Notes: generated by a model not told the origin, from the letters alone. 54,529 nucleotides of DNA from Candidatus Omnitrophota bacterium (GCA_903843285.1 CAIMPC010000025.1:1-54529); one strand, 5' to 3'; shown: positions 34,831-43,544, numbered from the stretch's first letter. Numbers and translations are program-made.

Positions 34831-35172
34831 TTAGATAGTATGCGTAACGTTATTGGTCGGACACACAGGAGATGCGCTCACTGTAGATGGGCACACATAA
34901 TCGACCGTACCCTCTTTCGGCCACGTCTTCAAATAATTAGTGGCTATATCCGCCTTGTTCACCGCAGCATCAGATGCCGCACCCGTATCTATGGCCCAAA
35001 CCTGGATAGCTCCCTGGATCTGCTTCAGGTTGGCGATACATGCGTTTCTCTGCGCCGTTTCCCTCGCTTTGATGAAGTTTGGAATGGCTATCGCCGCTAA
35101 TAGACCGATAATTGCGACAACAATCATTATTTCAACAAGCGTAAAGCCCTTCTTGTTCATCTTTATCATCAT
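34831..35172 (-). CDS. pilA: Major type IV pilin candidate (GspG/PilA-like)
   Basis: The protein has the prepilin signal MNKKGFTLVEIMIVVAIIGL (cleavage after Gly, Glu +5 present), a helix AIPNFIKARETAQRNACIAN, and a C-terminal region with two cysteines (DYVCPS, PVCPTN) that probably close a disulfide loop. I chose ATG 35172, which has GGTGAG five bases upstream; a GTG at 35181 is too close to its AAGGA. Single-gene transcription, a strong promoter, a structured 200-base leader and a strong terminator suggest this is the major pilin. The next gene is a close paralogue. Confidence 0.85.
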   Translation of the reverse strand: MMIKMNKKGFTLVEIMIVVAIIGLLAAIAIPNFIKARETAQRNACIANLKQIQGAIQVWAIDTGAASDAAVNKADIATNYLKTWPKEGTVDYVCPSTVSASPVCPTNNVTHTI

Positions 35173-35222
35173 ATAACTCACCGTCCTTTCTCCCAGAATT
35201 GGGTATGTTTTTGAACACTCTT

Positions 35223-35238
35223 AAGGCCTATTGGCCTT
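35223..35238 (-). promoter_or_regulatory. Small GC hairpin in the pilin leader
   Basis: AAGGCC-AATA-GGCCTT is a perfect 6-bp hairpin with a 4-base loop in the mRNA leader, downstream of the putative terminator. It has no T-run and could stabilise the mRNA 5' region once the terminator is passed. Confidence 0.5.
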
Positions 35239-35253
35239 ATATTAAAAAGAAAA

Positions 35254-35376
35254 CTCCAAAAAGACCTACTAAACACCTACCTGCGTATGTTTCACAGGTT
35301 GTGAGGTCTTGTTGGAGCCACAAAAATAACTATAAAATAATTGCACTTTAATCATTACAATCCCCAAAAAGACCCT
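35254..35376 (-). promoter_or_regulatory. Candidate switch-type leader (antiterminator/terminator) of the major pilin
   Basis: In the pilin mRNA leader three segments stand in order: A (35376-35362, AGGGTCTTTTTGGGG), B (35317-35304, CTCCAACAAGACCT) and C (35267-35254, AGGTCTTTTTGGAG). B pairs with C at 13 of 14 positions to give a long hairpin followed by TTTTCTTTTT, which looks like an intrinsic terminator. B can instead pair with A at 13 positions with one bulge and one mismatch. The two pairings exclude each other. Between B and C an inner hairpin ACCTG/CAGGT is present. I could not match it to a known riboswitch consensus, including c-di-GMP-I. Confidence 0.5.
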
Positions 35377-35385
35377 TACAGTCGA

Positions 35386-35414
35386 AGTATACGCTATGAT
35401 ATGCAGGTTGTCAA
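35386..35414 (-). promoter_or_regulatory. Promoter of the major pilin
   Basis: TTGACA (35409-35414), exactly 17 bases, TATACT (35386-35391) on the minus strand. The predicted start is near 35379, giving a leader of about 205 bases. Confidence 0.85.
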
Positions 35415-35436
35415 TAGACCCATGCAATAAAAATCT

Positions 35437-35775
35437 TTATATGGTGTGGGTAGGATTATTGCTCGGGCACTTTGGGACAGTGCTTATATCAGGCGGGCAA
35501 GCATAATCAACAATGCCCTCCTTTGGCCATACCTTAAGATAATTAGCCGCAAGTTCGACCTTATCGATCGGCGCATCAGATTCCGCGCTGGTATCAATAG
35601 CCCACCTCTGCACAGCCCCGCTGATCTGTCTCAGACTGGCTATGCATGCATTCCTCTGAGCATTCTCTCTGGCTTTTACGAAATTCTTGATGGCTATTCC
35701 AGCCAGGATGCTGATAATTGCTATCGCAATCATTATTTCAACGAACGTAAAGCCTCTCTTATCCTTTTTTATCAT
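35437..35775 (-). CDS. Second type IV pilin (paralogue of the major pilin)
   Basis: The 112-residue protein has prepilin signal KRGFTFVEIMIAIAIISIL and shares most of its sequence with the pilin at 34831-35172, including ARENAQRNACIASLRQI, WAIDTSAESDAP, NYLKVWPKEG and the ending THTI, plus the two C-terminal cysteines. It is 2 bases after pilC and so belongs to the pilB-pilC transcript, unlike its paralogue. It may be a minor or alternative pilin. Confidence 0.85.
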   Translation of the reverse strand: MIKKDKRGFTFVEIMIAIAIISILAGIAIKNFVKARENAQRNACIASLRQISGAVQRWAIDTSAESDAPIDKVELAANYLKVWPKEGIVDYACPPDISTVPKCPSNNPTHTI

Positions 35776-35777
35776 AA

Positions 35778-36995
35778 CTACATACCAATGACGGTGGTAA
35801 GCTTAAATATGGGCAGAAACATGGCTATTACCACAGACCCTATAACTATCCCTAAAAATGCTATTATCAGCGGTTCTATTATACTGGTGAGTCCACTCAC
35901 AGCCGTATCGACCTGTTCATCATAGAAATCGGCGATCTTCGAAAGCATCTTCTCAAGCTCACCCGATTGCTCACCGACCGAAACCATCCTGGTCATTATC
36001 GATGGAAATATTCCGGATTTAGCCAGCGGTGAGGCAATACTCTCCCCCTCTCTAACATTCTTCCTCACATTGTCCACAGCACGCTCAACCATCTTATTGC
36101 CGGCGGTCTTCCCAACGATTTCCAGAGCCGCTAATATTGGAACCCCCGACTTTATCAGTGTAGATAAAGTTCTCGAAAATTTGCTTATCGCAACCTTACG
36201 TAAAAGAATGCCGAAAACGGGCACATTTAATACGAATCCATCAAATCTTAACCTTCCCTTTTCCGTATTAAGATATTTTTTAAATAGAACTACTGCGGCT
36301 ACGGCGCCTACTATTATGAGCAGGAAATATTTCTGCAAAGCATTGCTGACATTTATCAGGAACATTGTCGGAGCAGGAAGCTTAGCGCCAAAGCTTGAGA
36401 ATATATCTTTAAATATCGGCACGACTTTCAGTAGAAGCAGGAATGTTATACCTATGGCCATGCTTGTCACTATGGCCGGATATATCATGGCTGATTTTAC
36501 CTTCTTCTGAAGACTGCTGGTCTTCTCCAGATATTGCGATAGCCGGTCCAAAATATCATCGAGCATACCACTGGATTCGCCGGCCCTTACCATGTTAATA
36601 AATAACGGAGAAAAAACTTCTTTATGTTTGGCCAAGGCCGCCGACAAGCTCGAACCTGTTTCGACATCGTTACGCACCGTCAGTACCATCGCGCCGAATG
36701 TCTTATTGTCCATCTGCTCACCCAGTATGTCTAATGCCGCAACGAGCGTGATCCCGGCATCCACCATAGTTGCCAGTTGTCGCGCAAACATGGCCACATC
36801 ATCGAGTTTCACCTTCTTCTTGCCACTTAACATTGCGCCACTAAGCCACGACTTGGGAGTGCTTTCGGAAACGGATATTATAATAAGATCTTTCTTTCTT
36901 AAAATATCGATAGCCCCGGCACGATCCTTAACTTCCATGACCGCGCTCACGGTTTTACCTGATCGATCCTTAGCTACATATTTGAAATTCGGCAT
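35778..36995 (-). CDS. pilC: Type IV pilus inner-membrane platform protein
   Basis: PilC (GspF family) is the membrane platform turned by the PilB and PilT motors. The 405-residue protein has two GspF domains (about 70-192 and 273-395) with the family phrases MFARQLATMVDAGITL, YPAIVTSMAIGITFLLL, KFSRTLSTLIKSGVPIL and SVGEQSGELEKML, three membrane segments and a short N-terminal YVAKDRSGKTVSAVMEV. It is 7 bases after the second pilB gene. Confidence 0.94.
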   Translation of the reverse strand: MPNFKYVAKDRSGKTVSAVMEVKDRAGAIDILRKKDLIIISVSESTPKSWLSGAMLSGKKKVKLDDVAMFARQLATMVDAGITLVAALDILGEQMDNKTFGAMVLTVRNDVETGSSLSAALAKHKEVFSPLFINMVRAGESSGMLDDILDRLSQYLEKTSSLQKKVKSAMIYPAIVTSMAIGITFLLLLKVVPIFKDIFSSFGAKLPAPTMFLINVSNALQKYFLLIIVGAVAAVVLFKKYLNTEKGRLRFDGFVLNVPVFGILLRKVAISKFSRTLSTLIKSGVPILAALEIVGKTAGNKMVERAVDNVRKNVREGESIASPLAKSGIFPSIMTRMVSVGEQSGELEKMLSKIADFYDEQVDTAVSGLTSIIEPLIIAFLGIVIGSVVIAMFLPIFKLTTVIGM

Positions 36996-37002
36996 GACGC
37001 CC

Positions 37003-38730
37003 TCAATCCTCCGATGTCACTTTCAAGACTTCTTCAAGCGTTGTAACACCTGTTATAAAATTCTCCATAGCATTATCTCTCAGTGTTAACATATCCTGCT
37101 CTTTTATCGCGTAATTTTTTATGTCATCACTCGGACTCTTCTTCATTATCATTTCACGCACGTTATCATCTATAAAAAGGGCTTCGAGTATACCGAACCT
37201 GCCGCGATACCCCGTCTTATTGCAGCGCGGGCAGCCGGCACCATGATAAAAATGTTTAACCCCTTTATCCCGGACCTGATCGAGGTTTACTCCGGCTTTT
37301 TCCAAGACAATTTTAGGTATGTCTATCTCCTTTTTACAGAAGGAACAAATATTCCTCATAAGCCTCTGCGCCGATGACAGCACGAGGCTGGATGCTACCA
37401 AAAACGGCTCCACACCCATATCTATTAGCCTCGTTATCGCTCCTGCGGCATCATTAGTGTGAAGGGTGCTCAATATCAACTGCCCTGTCAATGATGCCTT
37501 TATCGAGATATCGGCGGTCTCAAAATCTCTTATCTCTCCCACCATAACTATATCAGGACTTTGTCTTAATACGGACTTAAGTCCGCTCGCGAATGTTAAT
37601 CCTATATCTGGCCTTGCCTGAATCTGTGTTATACCTTCGACCTCATACTCAACCGGATCTTCGAGCGTAATTATATTTCTGTCGGGAGTATTCAGCTGGG
37701 TTATTATCGAATAGAGCGTCGTAGATTTACCGCTGCCCGTAGGCCCTGTCACAAGGATTAATCCGTATGGCCTGGCGAGCGCGGCCTTAAACGTGCTTAG
37801 AGGTTTAGGTAAAAATCCCAGCTTATCCAGCCCTATGCTAAGGCTCGATTTGTCGAGCGCCCTTAAGACTATCTTGCCGCCAAATGTAGTCGGCAGTACA
37901 GAGACCCTAAAATCTATCTCCTTACCCTCAAAGCTTATTTTAAATCTTCCATCCTGAGGAGTCCTGGTTTCAGTTATATCTAACCCCGACATTATCTTAA
38001 GCCTTGCAATAATGGCGTTCTGGTTCTTCTTCGGGAGAGTAAGTGCATCCTCCAGACTTCCATCGATTCTATAGCGCACCAATAAGCTCTTTTCGCGCGG
38101 CTCTATATGGATATCACTCGATCGTTTCTTCATAGCTTCGTTCAGTATTAAATTAACCACTTTAACTATCGGCGCCTTATTTGATTCCTCAGCCACCTCA
38201 CTTACATTTATCTCTTCTTTCTCTTCGTCAGACTCTATCTCCAGAACATCTGAGGATTCAACCTGTTCCATCATAAGAGATATATCTTCAATGGGAGAAC
38301 CATAATAATTATTTATAGCCTCTTTTATATCATTCTCCGCGGCTATGATCGGTTGGATTTGATAACTGGTAAGGGTCTTAATATCATCGATCGCAAATAT
38401 ATCAAGAGGGTCGGCCATCGCCACGGTCAACACGTTTCCAATTTTAGATACCGGCATTACAAGATACTGCTTTACCATCTTTTCCGGAATTAAATTTACC
38501 AACGTCTTATCTACCTGATACTTTGAAAGATTTATCGGGGGAATATTCAGCTGCTGGCTCATAGCTACTACTATATCTTTTTGAGAAACGTATCCTTGCC
38601 ATATCAGTATTTTACCGAGAGAGCAACCGATATTCTTTTGTATCTCCAGGGCATCGGTCAGTTGTTTTTGAGTTATCAGCTTGCCACTTATAAGTATGTC
38701 TATTAATTTATCTTTAAAAGCATCCTGCAT
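37003..38730 (-). CDS. pilB: Type IV pilus extension ATPase (PilB paralogue 2)
   Basis: The 575-residue protein has an N-terminal MshEN domain (about 1-150; LIDILISGKLITQKQLTDAL, IPEKMVKQYLVMPV), an acidic linker (about 165-180), and a GspE ATPase domain with Walker A GPTGSGKST, Walker B QSPDIVMVGEIRD, an LILSTLHTNDA motif and a four-cysteine zinc site (CSFC...CPRC). PilB drives pilus extension. It is one base after another full PilB gene. MshEN domains can bind c-di-GMP. Confidence 0.93.
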   Translation of the reverse strand: MQDAFKDKLIDILISGKLITQKQLTDALEIQKNIGCSLGKILIWQGYVSQKDIVVAMSQQLNIPPINLSKYQVDKTLVNLIPEKMVKQYLVMPVSKIGNVLTVAMADPLDIFAIDDIKTLTSYQIQPIIAAENDIKEAINNYYGSPIEDISLMMEQVESSDVLEIESDEEKEEINVSEVAEESNKAPIVKVVNLILNEAMKKRSSDIHIEPREKSLLVRYRIDGSLEDALTLPKKNQNAIIARLKIMSGLDITETRTPQDGRFKISFEGKEIDFRVSVLPTTFGGKIVLRALDKSSLSIGLDKLGFLPKPLSTFKAALARPYGLILVTGPTGSGKSTTLYSIITQLNTPDRNIITLEDPVEYEVEGITQIQARPDIGLTFASGLKSVLRQSPDIVMVGEIRDFETADISIKASLTGQLILSTLHTNDAAGAITRLIDMGVEPFLVASSLVLSSAQRLMRNICSFCKKEIDIPKIVLEKAGVNLDQVRDKGVKHFYHGAGCPRCNKTGYRGRFGILEALFIDDNVREMIMKKSPSDDIKNYAIKEQDMLTLRDNAMENFITGVTTLEEVLKVTSED

Positions 38731-38731
38731 A

Positions 38732-40462
38732 TTACACCGTATCCATATCTTGATCCCCGATGGTCACGCGCACAACCTCATCGAGCGTTGTTATTCCGTT
38801 TAGAGCATTCTGTATTCCGCTCTCGCGGAGAGTCTTCATACCCTCGCGCCGTGCAACTTCTCTGATCGTATGCTCCTGCGCCCCTGACAATATCAGCTCT
38901 TTTATTTTCGGAGTAAGCGTAAGCACTTCTATTAACGCAACCCTTCCCTTGTAACCTGTCCCAAGACAGCTATGGCATCCCTTACCACGATATAGCGTCA
39001 CTTTATTGGAAGTCGTAGACAGGTTTATTTTATCGGCAAGGTCCTTATCGAGCTCGTACGCCTCTTTACATTTAAGGCATATCTTCCTGACAAGCCTCTG
39101 GGCGCCTACTATTATCACGGATGATGTTATGAGAAATGGCTCTACGCCCATATTGACAAGCCTTATTATAGATCCGGTCGCGGTAGTCGTGTGAAGAGTG
39201 CTAAGGACAAGATGCCCCGTAAGGGCCGCTTTGATCGCAATATCCACTGTCTCAAAGTCGCGTATCTCACCTATCATTATCGTGTCGGGATCCTGCCTCA
39301 ATATAGAACGGAGGGCCGATGCGAACGTCAACCCCATCTCCGGACGCGCCGTCACCTGATTGATACCCTCTATGAGATACTCGATAGGGTCTTCTACGGT
39401 AATTATATTATCTTCCTTGGAGTTCACAAGCTGTAAAATTGAATATAGGGTCGTTGTCTTCCCGCAACCCGTCGGGCCGCAGATAAGAATCATCCCATGC
39501 GGCCTATCGGCAGCCTTATGTATTTCATCCAGAGACTTCTGATCCAGCCCGAGCTTCTTTATATCGAGCATCGCCTGCGCCTTATCCAATATCCTGAGCG
39601 CGACCTTCTCTCCCATACTGGAAGGCAGGACAGATATTCTGAAATCTACCTCTCTGCCGCCAAGCCTTATCTTAAACCTTCCATCCTGAGGTAAGCGATG
39701 TTCGGCGATATCTAATCCCGACATGATCTTTAATCTCGACACTATAGAACTATGCAAAATTTTTGGGGGACGCTTTCCTTCTTGCAGGATGCCATCAACC
39801 CTATATCTTATACGAACTTCACTCTCCAGCGGCTCGATAAGAATATCGCTCGAACGCGCATTAACGCCCTCAGCTAAAAGCATGTTTGTTATCTTTACCA
39901 CCGGCGCTTCCTGCGCTATTTTGGCTAACTCCTCCGCATTCTCCAAACCCTGATCTTCGACCAGTCTTATGCCTCCGTCGACAGTCTTCATATCGGCCAC
40001 TATCTTATCTATGGCTGAATAAACATTCTCATCGTAATACTGGCTTATAGCATCATTTATATCTTTTTCTGTTGTCACTATAGGCGATATTTTAAATCCG
40101 GTCAGGGCCTTAATGTCATCTATCGCAAATATATTCAGAGGATCGGCTATAGCAAGCGTCAACACTCCACCCATTTTCGAGATCGGCATTATCTTGTAAT
40201 GTTTTACTATCTTTTTAGGGATCAGCTTGAGGACTTCCGGGTCTATCTTAAAGCGGCTTAAATTGATCGGAGGTATGCCCAGATGCTCACTAATAGCCAT
40301 CATTAGGTCGTTCTTCGATACAAGACCGAGCGTTATCAATATATCGCTAAGCGAGCCGCCTTTTTCCTTCTGGAGATGAAGGGCCTTCTGAAGACCGGCT
40401 TCCTTGACCAGTTTTTTATCTATAAGAATATTTGTCAGCTTCTCTTTTAAGCCAAGCGCCAT
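38732..40462 (-). CDS. pilB: Type IV pilus extension ATPase (PilB paralogue 1)
   Basis: The 576-residue protein has the same plan: MshEN domain (about 1-150; LIDKKLVKEAGLQKALHLQK, IPKKIVKHYKIMPIS), linker, and GspE ATPase with Walker A GPTGCGKTTT, Walker B QDPDTIMIGEIRD, VLSTLHTTTA, and a zinc site (CLKC...CHSC). It is clearly a duplicate of the downstream pilB; the Walker A differs by Cys for Ser and Thr for Ser. Two extension motors could serve different pilins or form a mixed ring. Confidence 0.92.
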   Translation of the reverse strand: MALGLKEKLTNILIDKKLVKEAGLQKALHLQKEKGGSLSDILITLGLVSKNDLMMAISEHLGIPPINLSRFKIDPEVLKLIPKKIVKHYKIMPISKMGGVLTLAIADPLNIFAIDDIKALTGFKISPIVTTEKDINDAISQYYDENVYSAIDKIVADMKTVDGGIRLVEDQGLENAEELAKIAQEAPVVKITNMLLAEGVNARSSDILIEPLESEVRIRYRVDGILQEGKRPPKILHSSIVSRLKIMSGLDIAEHRLPQDGRFKIRLGGREVDFRISVLPSSMGEKVALRILDKAQAMLDIKKLGLDQKSLDEIHKAADRPHGMILICGPTGCGKTTTLYSILQLVNSKEDNIITVEDPIEYLIEGINQVTARPEMGLTFASALRSILRQDPDTIMIGEIRDFETVDIAIKAALTGHLVLSTLHTTTATGSIIRLVNMGVEPFLITSSVIIVGAQRLVRKICLKCKEAYELDKDLADKINLSTTSNKVTLYRGKGCHSCLGTGYKGRVALIEVLTLTPKIKELILSGAQEHTIREVARREGMKTLRESGIQNALNGITTLDEVVRVTIGDQDMDTV

Positions 40463-40470
40463 TTATGCGA

Positions 40471-40923
40471 TCATTTCTTCTGATAGTATTTTGATATCGC
40501 ATTGGCGATATCTGACATGGTACTGACGAAGACCTGAACGGTACAATGCGATATCATCTCTATATCTTCTACCGCCTGTATGTTCAGAGGATTAGACATT
40601 GCTATGGTAAGCATATCTGCCATTCTATCTATGGCTATAAGATTATACTGCTCAGCGACATTTTGAGGAATGAGCTTCATAGCTTCTACGTTCACCTCAT
40701 ATGATGAAAGCGGCAGATACGGAAAACCGTATTGCACGGTTATGGCCTGCGCAATCTCTTCCTCATTGGCAAAACCAAGATTGACGAGGACACGGCCTAT
40801 CAGGCCTCCCTGTTCCTTCTGGACTTTAAGGGCACCATTAAGCTGGTCTACGTTAATAATACCCCGCTCCAGAAGCAGCTCTCCTAATTGTTTTAAGACA
40901 ACTCTTTTTACGCCCGCCATCAT
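40471..40923 (-). CDS. Free-standing MshEN (GspE N-terminal) domain protein
   Basis: The 150-residue protein corresponds to the N-terminal domain of PilB only: LGELLLERGIINVDQLNGAL, GGLIGRVLVNLGF, YGFPYLPLSSYEVNVEAMKL, IPQNVAEQYNLIAI. No ATPase part follows. It lies between pilT and pilB1 with gaps of 8-9 bases. Such a part could bind c-di-GMP and compete with or join the PilB rings; this is inference. Confidence 0.85.
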   Translation of the reverse strand: MMAGVKRVVLKQLGELLLERGIINVDQLNGALKVQKEQGGLIGRVLVNLGFANEEEIAQAITVQYGFPYLPLSSYEVNVEAMKLIPQNVAEQYNLIAIDRMADMLTIAMSNPLNIQAVEDIEMISHCTVQVFVSTMSDIANAISKYYQKK

Positions 40924-40932
40924 ATTTCCTAT

Positions 40933-41997
40933 TTATTTTTTAAAAAGCCTTCCCAGGTCATCGACATCTGAAGAACGTTCGAATGCTTCATCATACGATA
41001 TCATCTTCTTAGTATACAGCTCATATAAAGACTGATTCATGGTCTTCATGCCTTCATTCTTAGATGTTTGAATAACAGAATATAACTGGTGAAGTTTTGA
41101 CTCTCTGATCATACTGCGGACCGATGACGTCGTGATAAGAACCTCCGCGGCCATAACACGACCAGGACCTTCCATCTTCGGGATTAGCTGCTGTGATATC
41201 ACCCCCAACAGGACGAACGAAAGCTGGGTACGTACCTGATCCTGCTGATGCGCCGGAAATACATCCACGATCCTGTTAATCGTCTGCACACAATCCGAGG
41301 TATGAAGCGTTGCGAATACCAGATGCCCCGTCTCAGCGATCACCAATGCGGATTCGATAGTCTCCAGATCCCTCATCTCACCTATGAGTATTACATCGGG
41401 ATCCTGTCGTAAAACATGCCTTAGGGATTCATCAAATGAATGTGTATCGCTATATACCTCGCGTTGATTTACTATCGATTTTTTGCTCTTATGCACATAT
41501 TCTATCGGGTCCTCGATCGTGATTATATGACATGACCTATTGCTATTAATCCAATCTATCATCGATGCTAAGCTCGTCGATTTACCACTTCCAGTAGAAC
41601 CGGTTATCAGTACCAAACCTTTTGGCCTGTTGCATAGGTCGAGTACAACATTTGAGGGAAGACCGCACTGCTCAAAAGACCATATGTCATGAGGTATCAG
41701 TCTTATCGAAGCCGCAACTGCATCCCTTTGCTTAAAAATATTAATTCTGAATCTGCCGTGCCCCTCTATGCTTAATGCGGCGTCGAGTTCCAGATCCCGT
41801 TCAAACTTTTCGATCTGGGCCTCGGTAAGCATACTGAATACAAGAGTTTTAGACTCCTGCTCGGAGAGCACCCCATGACCCACAAATACGAGCTCCTCAT
41901 CTATCCTCAAGCTAACGGGAGACCCGGCAGTAATATGCAGGTCAGAAGCATTCTTCACTGACATTGATTTTAACAGGTCGTTGATATTATGCGGCAT
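40933..41997 (-). CDS. pilT: Type IV pilus retraction ATPase
   Basis: PilT powers pilus retraction and twitching. The 354-residue protein shows SVKNASDLHITAGSPVSLRI at the start, Walker A GSTGSGKSTS, Walker B QDPDVILIGEMRDLET and AETGHLVFATLHT, all standard. It lacks MshEN and the PilB zinc site. The ribosome site GAGGAG is clear. It is the second gene after the promoter at 43515-43543. Confidence 0.94.
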   Translation of the reverse strand: MPHNINDLLKSMSVKNASDLHITAGSPVSLRIDEELVFVGHGVLSEQESKTLVFSMLTEAQIEKFERDLELDAALSIEGHGRFRINIFKQRDAVAASIRLIPHDIWSFEQCGLPSNVVLDLCNRPKGLVLITGSTGSGKSTSLASMIDWINSNRSCHIITIEDPIEYVHKSKKSIVNQREVYSDTHSFDESLRHVLRQDPDVILIGEMRDLETIESALVIAETGHLVFATLHTSDCVQTINRIVDVFPAHQQDQVRTQLSFVLLGVISQQLIPKMEGPGRVMAAEVLITTSSVRSMIRESKLHQLYSVIQTSKNEGMKTMNQSLYELYTKKMISYDEAFERSSDVDDLGRLFKK

Positions 41998-42034
41998 ACT
42001 GCCTTCTCCTCATGTTAGTAGGATAGCGGTGCGG

Positions 42035-43438
42035 CTAAATGACCGACTCTTTGGGCCTTGCCAATGAAGCGATCGCCTTGCCCAGTATCTCATCACTCGT
42101 GGCCCCATCTATGGGGTTCTCGCTAAAACCCACGCTTATGGAAAATGCCGGCTTACCGTTCTTAAGCAGATTGGCACCTTCAATCCTCCTATGCACCTCT
42201 ACGGCTATGTGGGAGGCTTCCCGCTTATTCTTCTCCGGAAGAAGCATCGCAAATTCTGCACCGTCTATGCGAGCAGCTTTCCCGATCGGTATGATATTAT
42301 CCTTTATGACTTTTGCGATACGTTTAATCGCTTCTTCGGAAACAAGCTCACCGTTGGATTCCCGGAAACTTTTGAAATTTTCAACCTTAAAGACTATAAA
42401 TGAGCAAGGTCGTTGGTAAAATATTGCTCTCTTGATCTCTTCTTCAAGCTGAGTTAGCACATAACGCTTGTTAAATAACCCCGTAAGATCATCCTTAGTG
42501 GCTAGCTCTTTCGCCTTCCGGTCTAACATGTCTTTCTCAATCGCTATGGTGAGGTGTTTGGCAAACACTGTTATCAGCTCTATATCATCGTTCGTATATT
42601 TAAAATCGTTAAGACGGTTTCCCGTAAGAAGGAGACCAAAGGCCAGCCTATCGGAAAATAAGGGGATCCCGATTAAGTTCTTAATATTATGTGACCGCCT
42701 GAAATCATCCAGTTCTACCGAAAGCTTCATGCCTTCACATGCTTGAAACATTTTTCTGCTTTTGATTGCTGTCTCCAAAATACCGAAACCATCCGCCTTT
42801 ATAATAATTTCATTCAGGCCCTCGTTTTCCAAATTAAAGCACATTTTGGCGATAAAATCCCCCCCATCCATCCTCCTTGGCATATACAGCACTCCAAAGC
42901 CCGTATCAAAGATACTCGATACTTTCTCCACTCCCAACTCAAGAAGTGAATCTATCGGCACGGAACCAGCCGAGATCATATCATCCAGCTGTAATAAGTT
43001 GGAAAGTGCTGAGATCTTTTTTTGTACCTCGACATTGATCTCCTTCATCTTCTGACCAAAGTCCTTCAGCTCATCAAGGCTCGTCTTAATCTTCTTAGTC
43101 ATAACATTGATCGACCGGCCAAGGCTGCCTATTTCATCATCGTTTACCAGGTCTATTCGTCTATCAAAGTCACCTTCAGATATCTTCTTGGCTTCTGAGG
43201 AGATACCAATGACGGAATTAACAACACTTCTGGCTATAAAAAGCCCAAGAACTGAAAGAATTATTGAGGTAAAGATCACGATGGCAAGGTTAACTAAATT
43301 TTGATGTTCGGGAACAAGGTATGGGGACATGAGGTAGACGCAAGCCAAGAGGGGTATGATGGTCATGAGACTAAATGAGATCATCAGCTTACGTCTCAAA
43401 CTCTCATTGACTATGGATAACTTCTTAAGGATGGACAT
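42035..43438 (-). CDS. HAMP-GAF protein with degenerate GGDEF domain
   Basis: The 467-residue protein has two membrane segments (about 16-36 and 50-72), a HAMP region (72-125), a coiled coil, a GAF domain (about 160-300) and a GGDEF-type domain (about 310-467) that starts with DDLTGLFNKRY. The signature motif is DGAEF (392-396) instead of GGDEF, and the first metal-binding Asp region reads VFKVENFKSF, so both metal-binding acids are lost. It is probably not an active diguanylate cyclase but may sense or regulate. It heads the pilT-pilB-pilC operon. Confidence 0.88.
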   Translation of the reverse strand: MSILKKLSIVNESLRRKLMISFSLMTIIPLLACVYLMSPYLVPEHQNLVNLAIVIFTSIILSVLGLFIARSVVNSVIGISSEAKKISEGDFDRRIDLVNDDEIGSLGRSINVMTKKIKTSLDELKDFGQKMKEINVEVQKKISALSNLLQLDDMISAGSVPIDSLLELGVEKVSSIFDTGFGVLYMPRRMDGGDFIAKMCFNLENEGLNEIIIKADGFGILETAIKSRKMFQACEGMKLSVELDDFRRSHNIKNLIGIPLFSDRLAFGLLLTGNRLNDFKYTNDDIELITVFAKHLTIAIEKDMLDRKAKELATKDDLTGLFNKRYVLTQLEEEIKRAIFYQRPCSFIVFKVENFKSFRESNGELVSEEAIKRIAKVIKDNIIPIGKAARIDGAEFAMLLPEKNKREASHIAVEVHRRIEGANLLKNGKPAFSISVGFSENPIDGATSDEILGKAIASLARPKESVI

Positions 43439-43452
43439 TATTACCTCCCTGA

Positions 43453-43468
43453 CTGCCGGTAGGCAGGC
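43453..43468 (-). repeat. Short hairpin repeat in the leader of the pilus operon
   Basis: CTGCC-TACC-GGCAG can form a 5-bp hairpin a few bases before the GGGAGG ribosome site of the GGDEF-like gene. The same words (GCCTGCCTAC, GTAGGCAGG) occur in the repeat element at 9407-9550, so this may be a fragment of that element captured in a leader. Confidence 0.4.
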
Positions 43469-43514
43469 TTACGATAGTTATGTCGTCAATACGACGCACC
43501 ATGATAATGTCCAA

Positions 43515-43543
43515 AGTATACTATATACATGTATCTTTGTCAA
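43515..43543 (-). promoter_or_regulatory. Promoter of the GGDEF-like / pilT / pilB / pilC operon
   Basis: TTGACA (43538-43543), 17 bases, TATACT (43515-43520) on the minus strand, starting one base after the stop codon of the radical SAM gene. Leader about 70 bases. Confidence 0.82.
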
Positions 43544-43544
43544 A

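Noticed and set aside
35182..35400. Known c-di-GMP-I riboswitch before the pilin
   Set aside because: The typical core words of that class (the GCAAA and GCAAAG loops and the tetraloop-receptor) are not seen in the right order. Only an unassigned switch-like leader is claimed.
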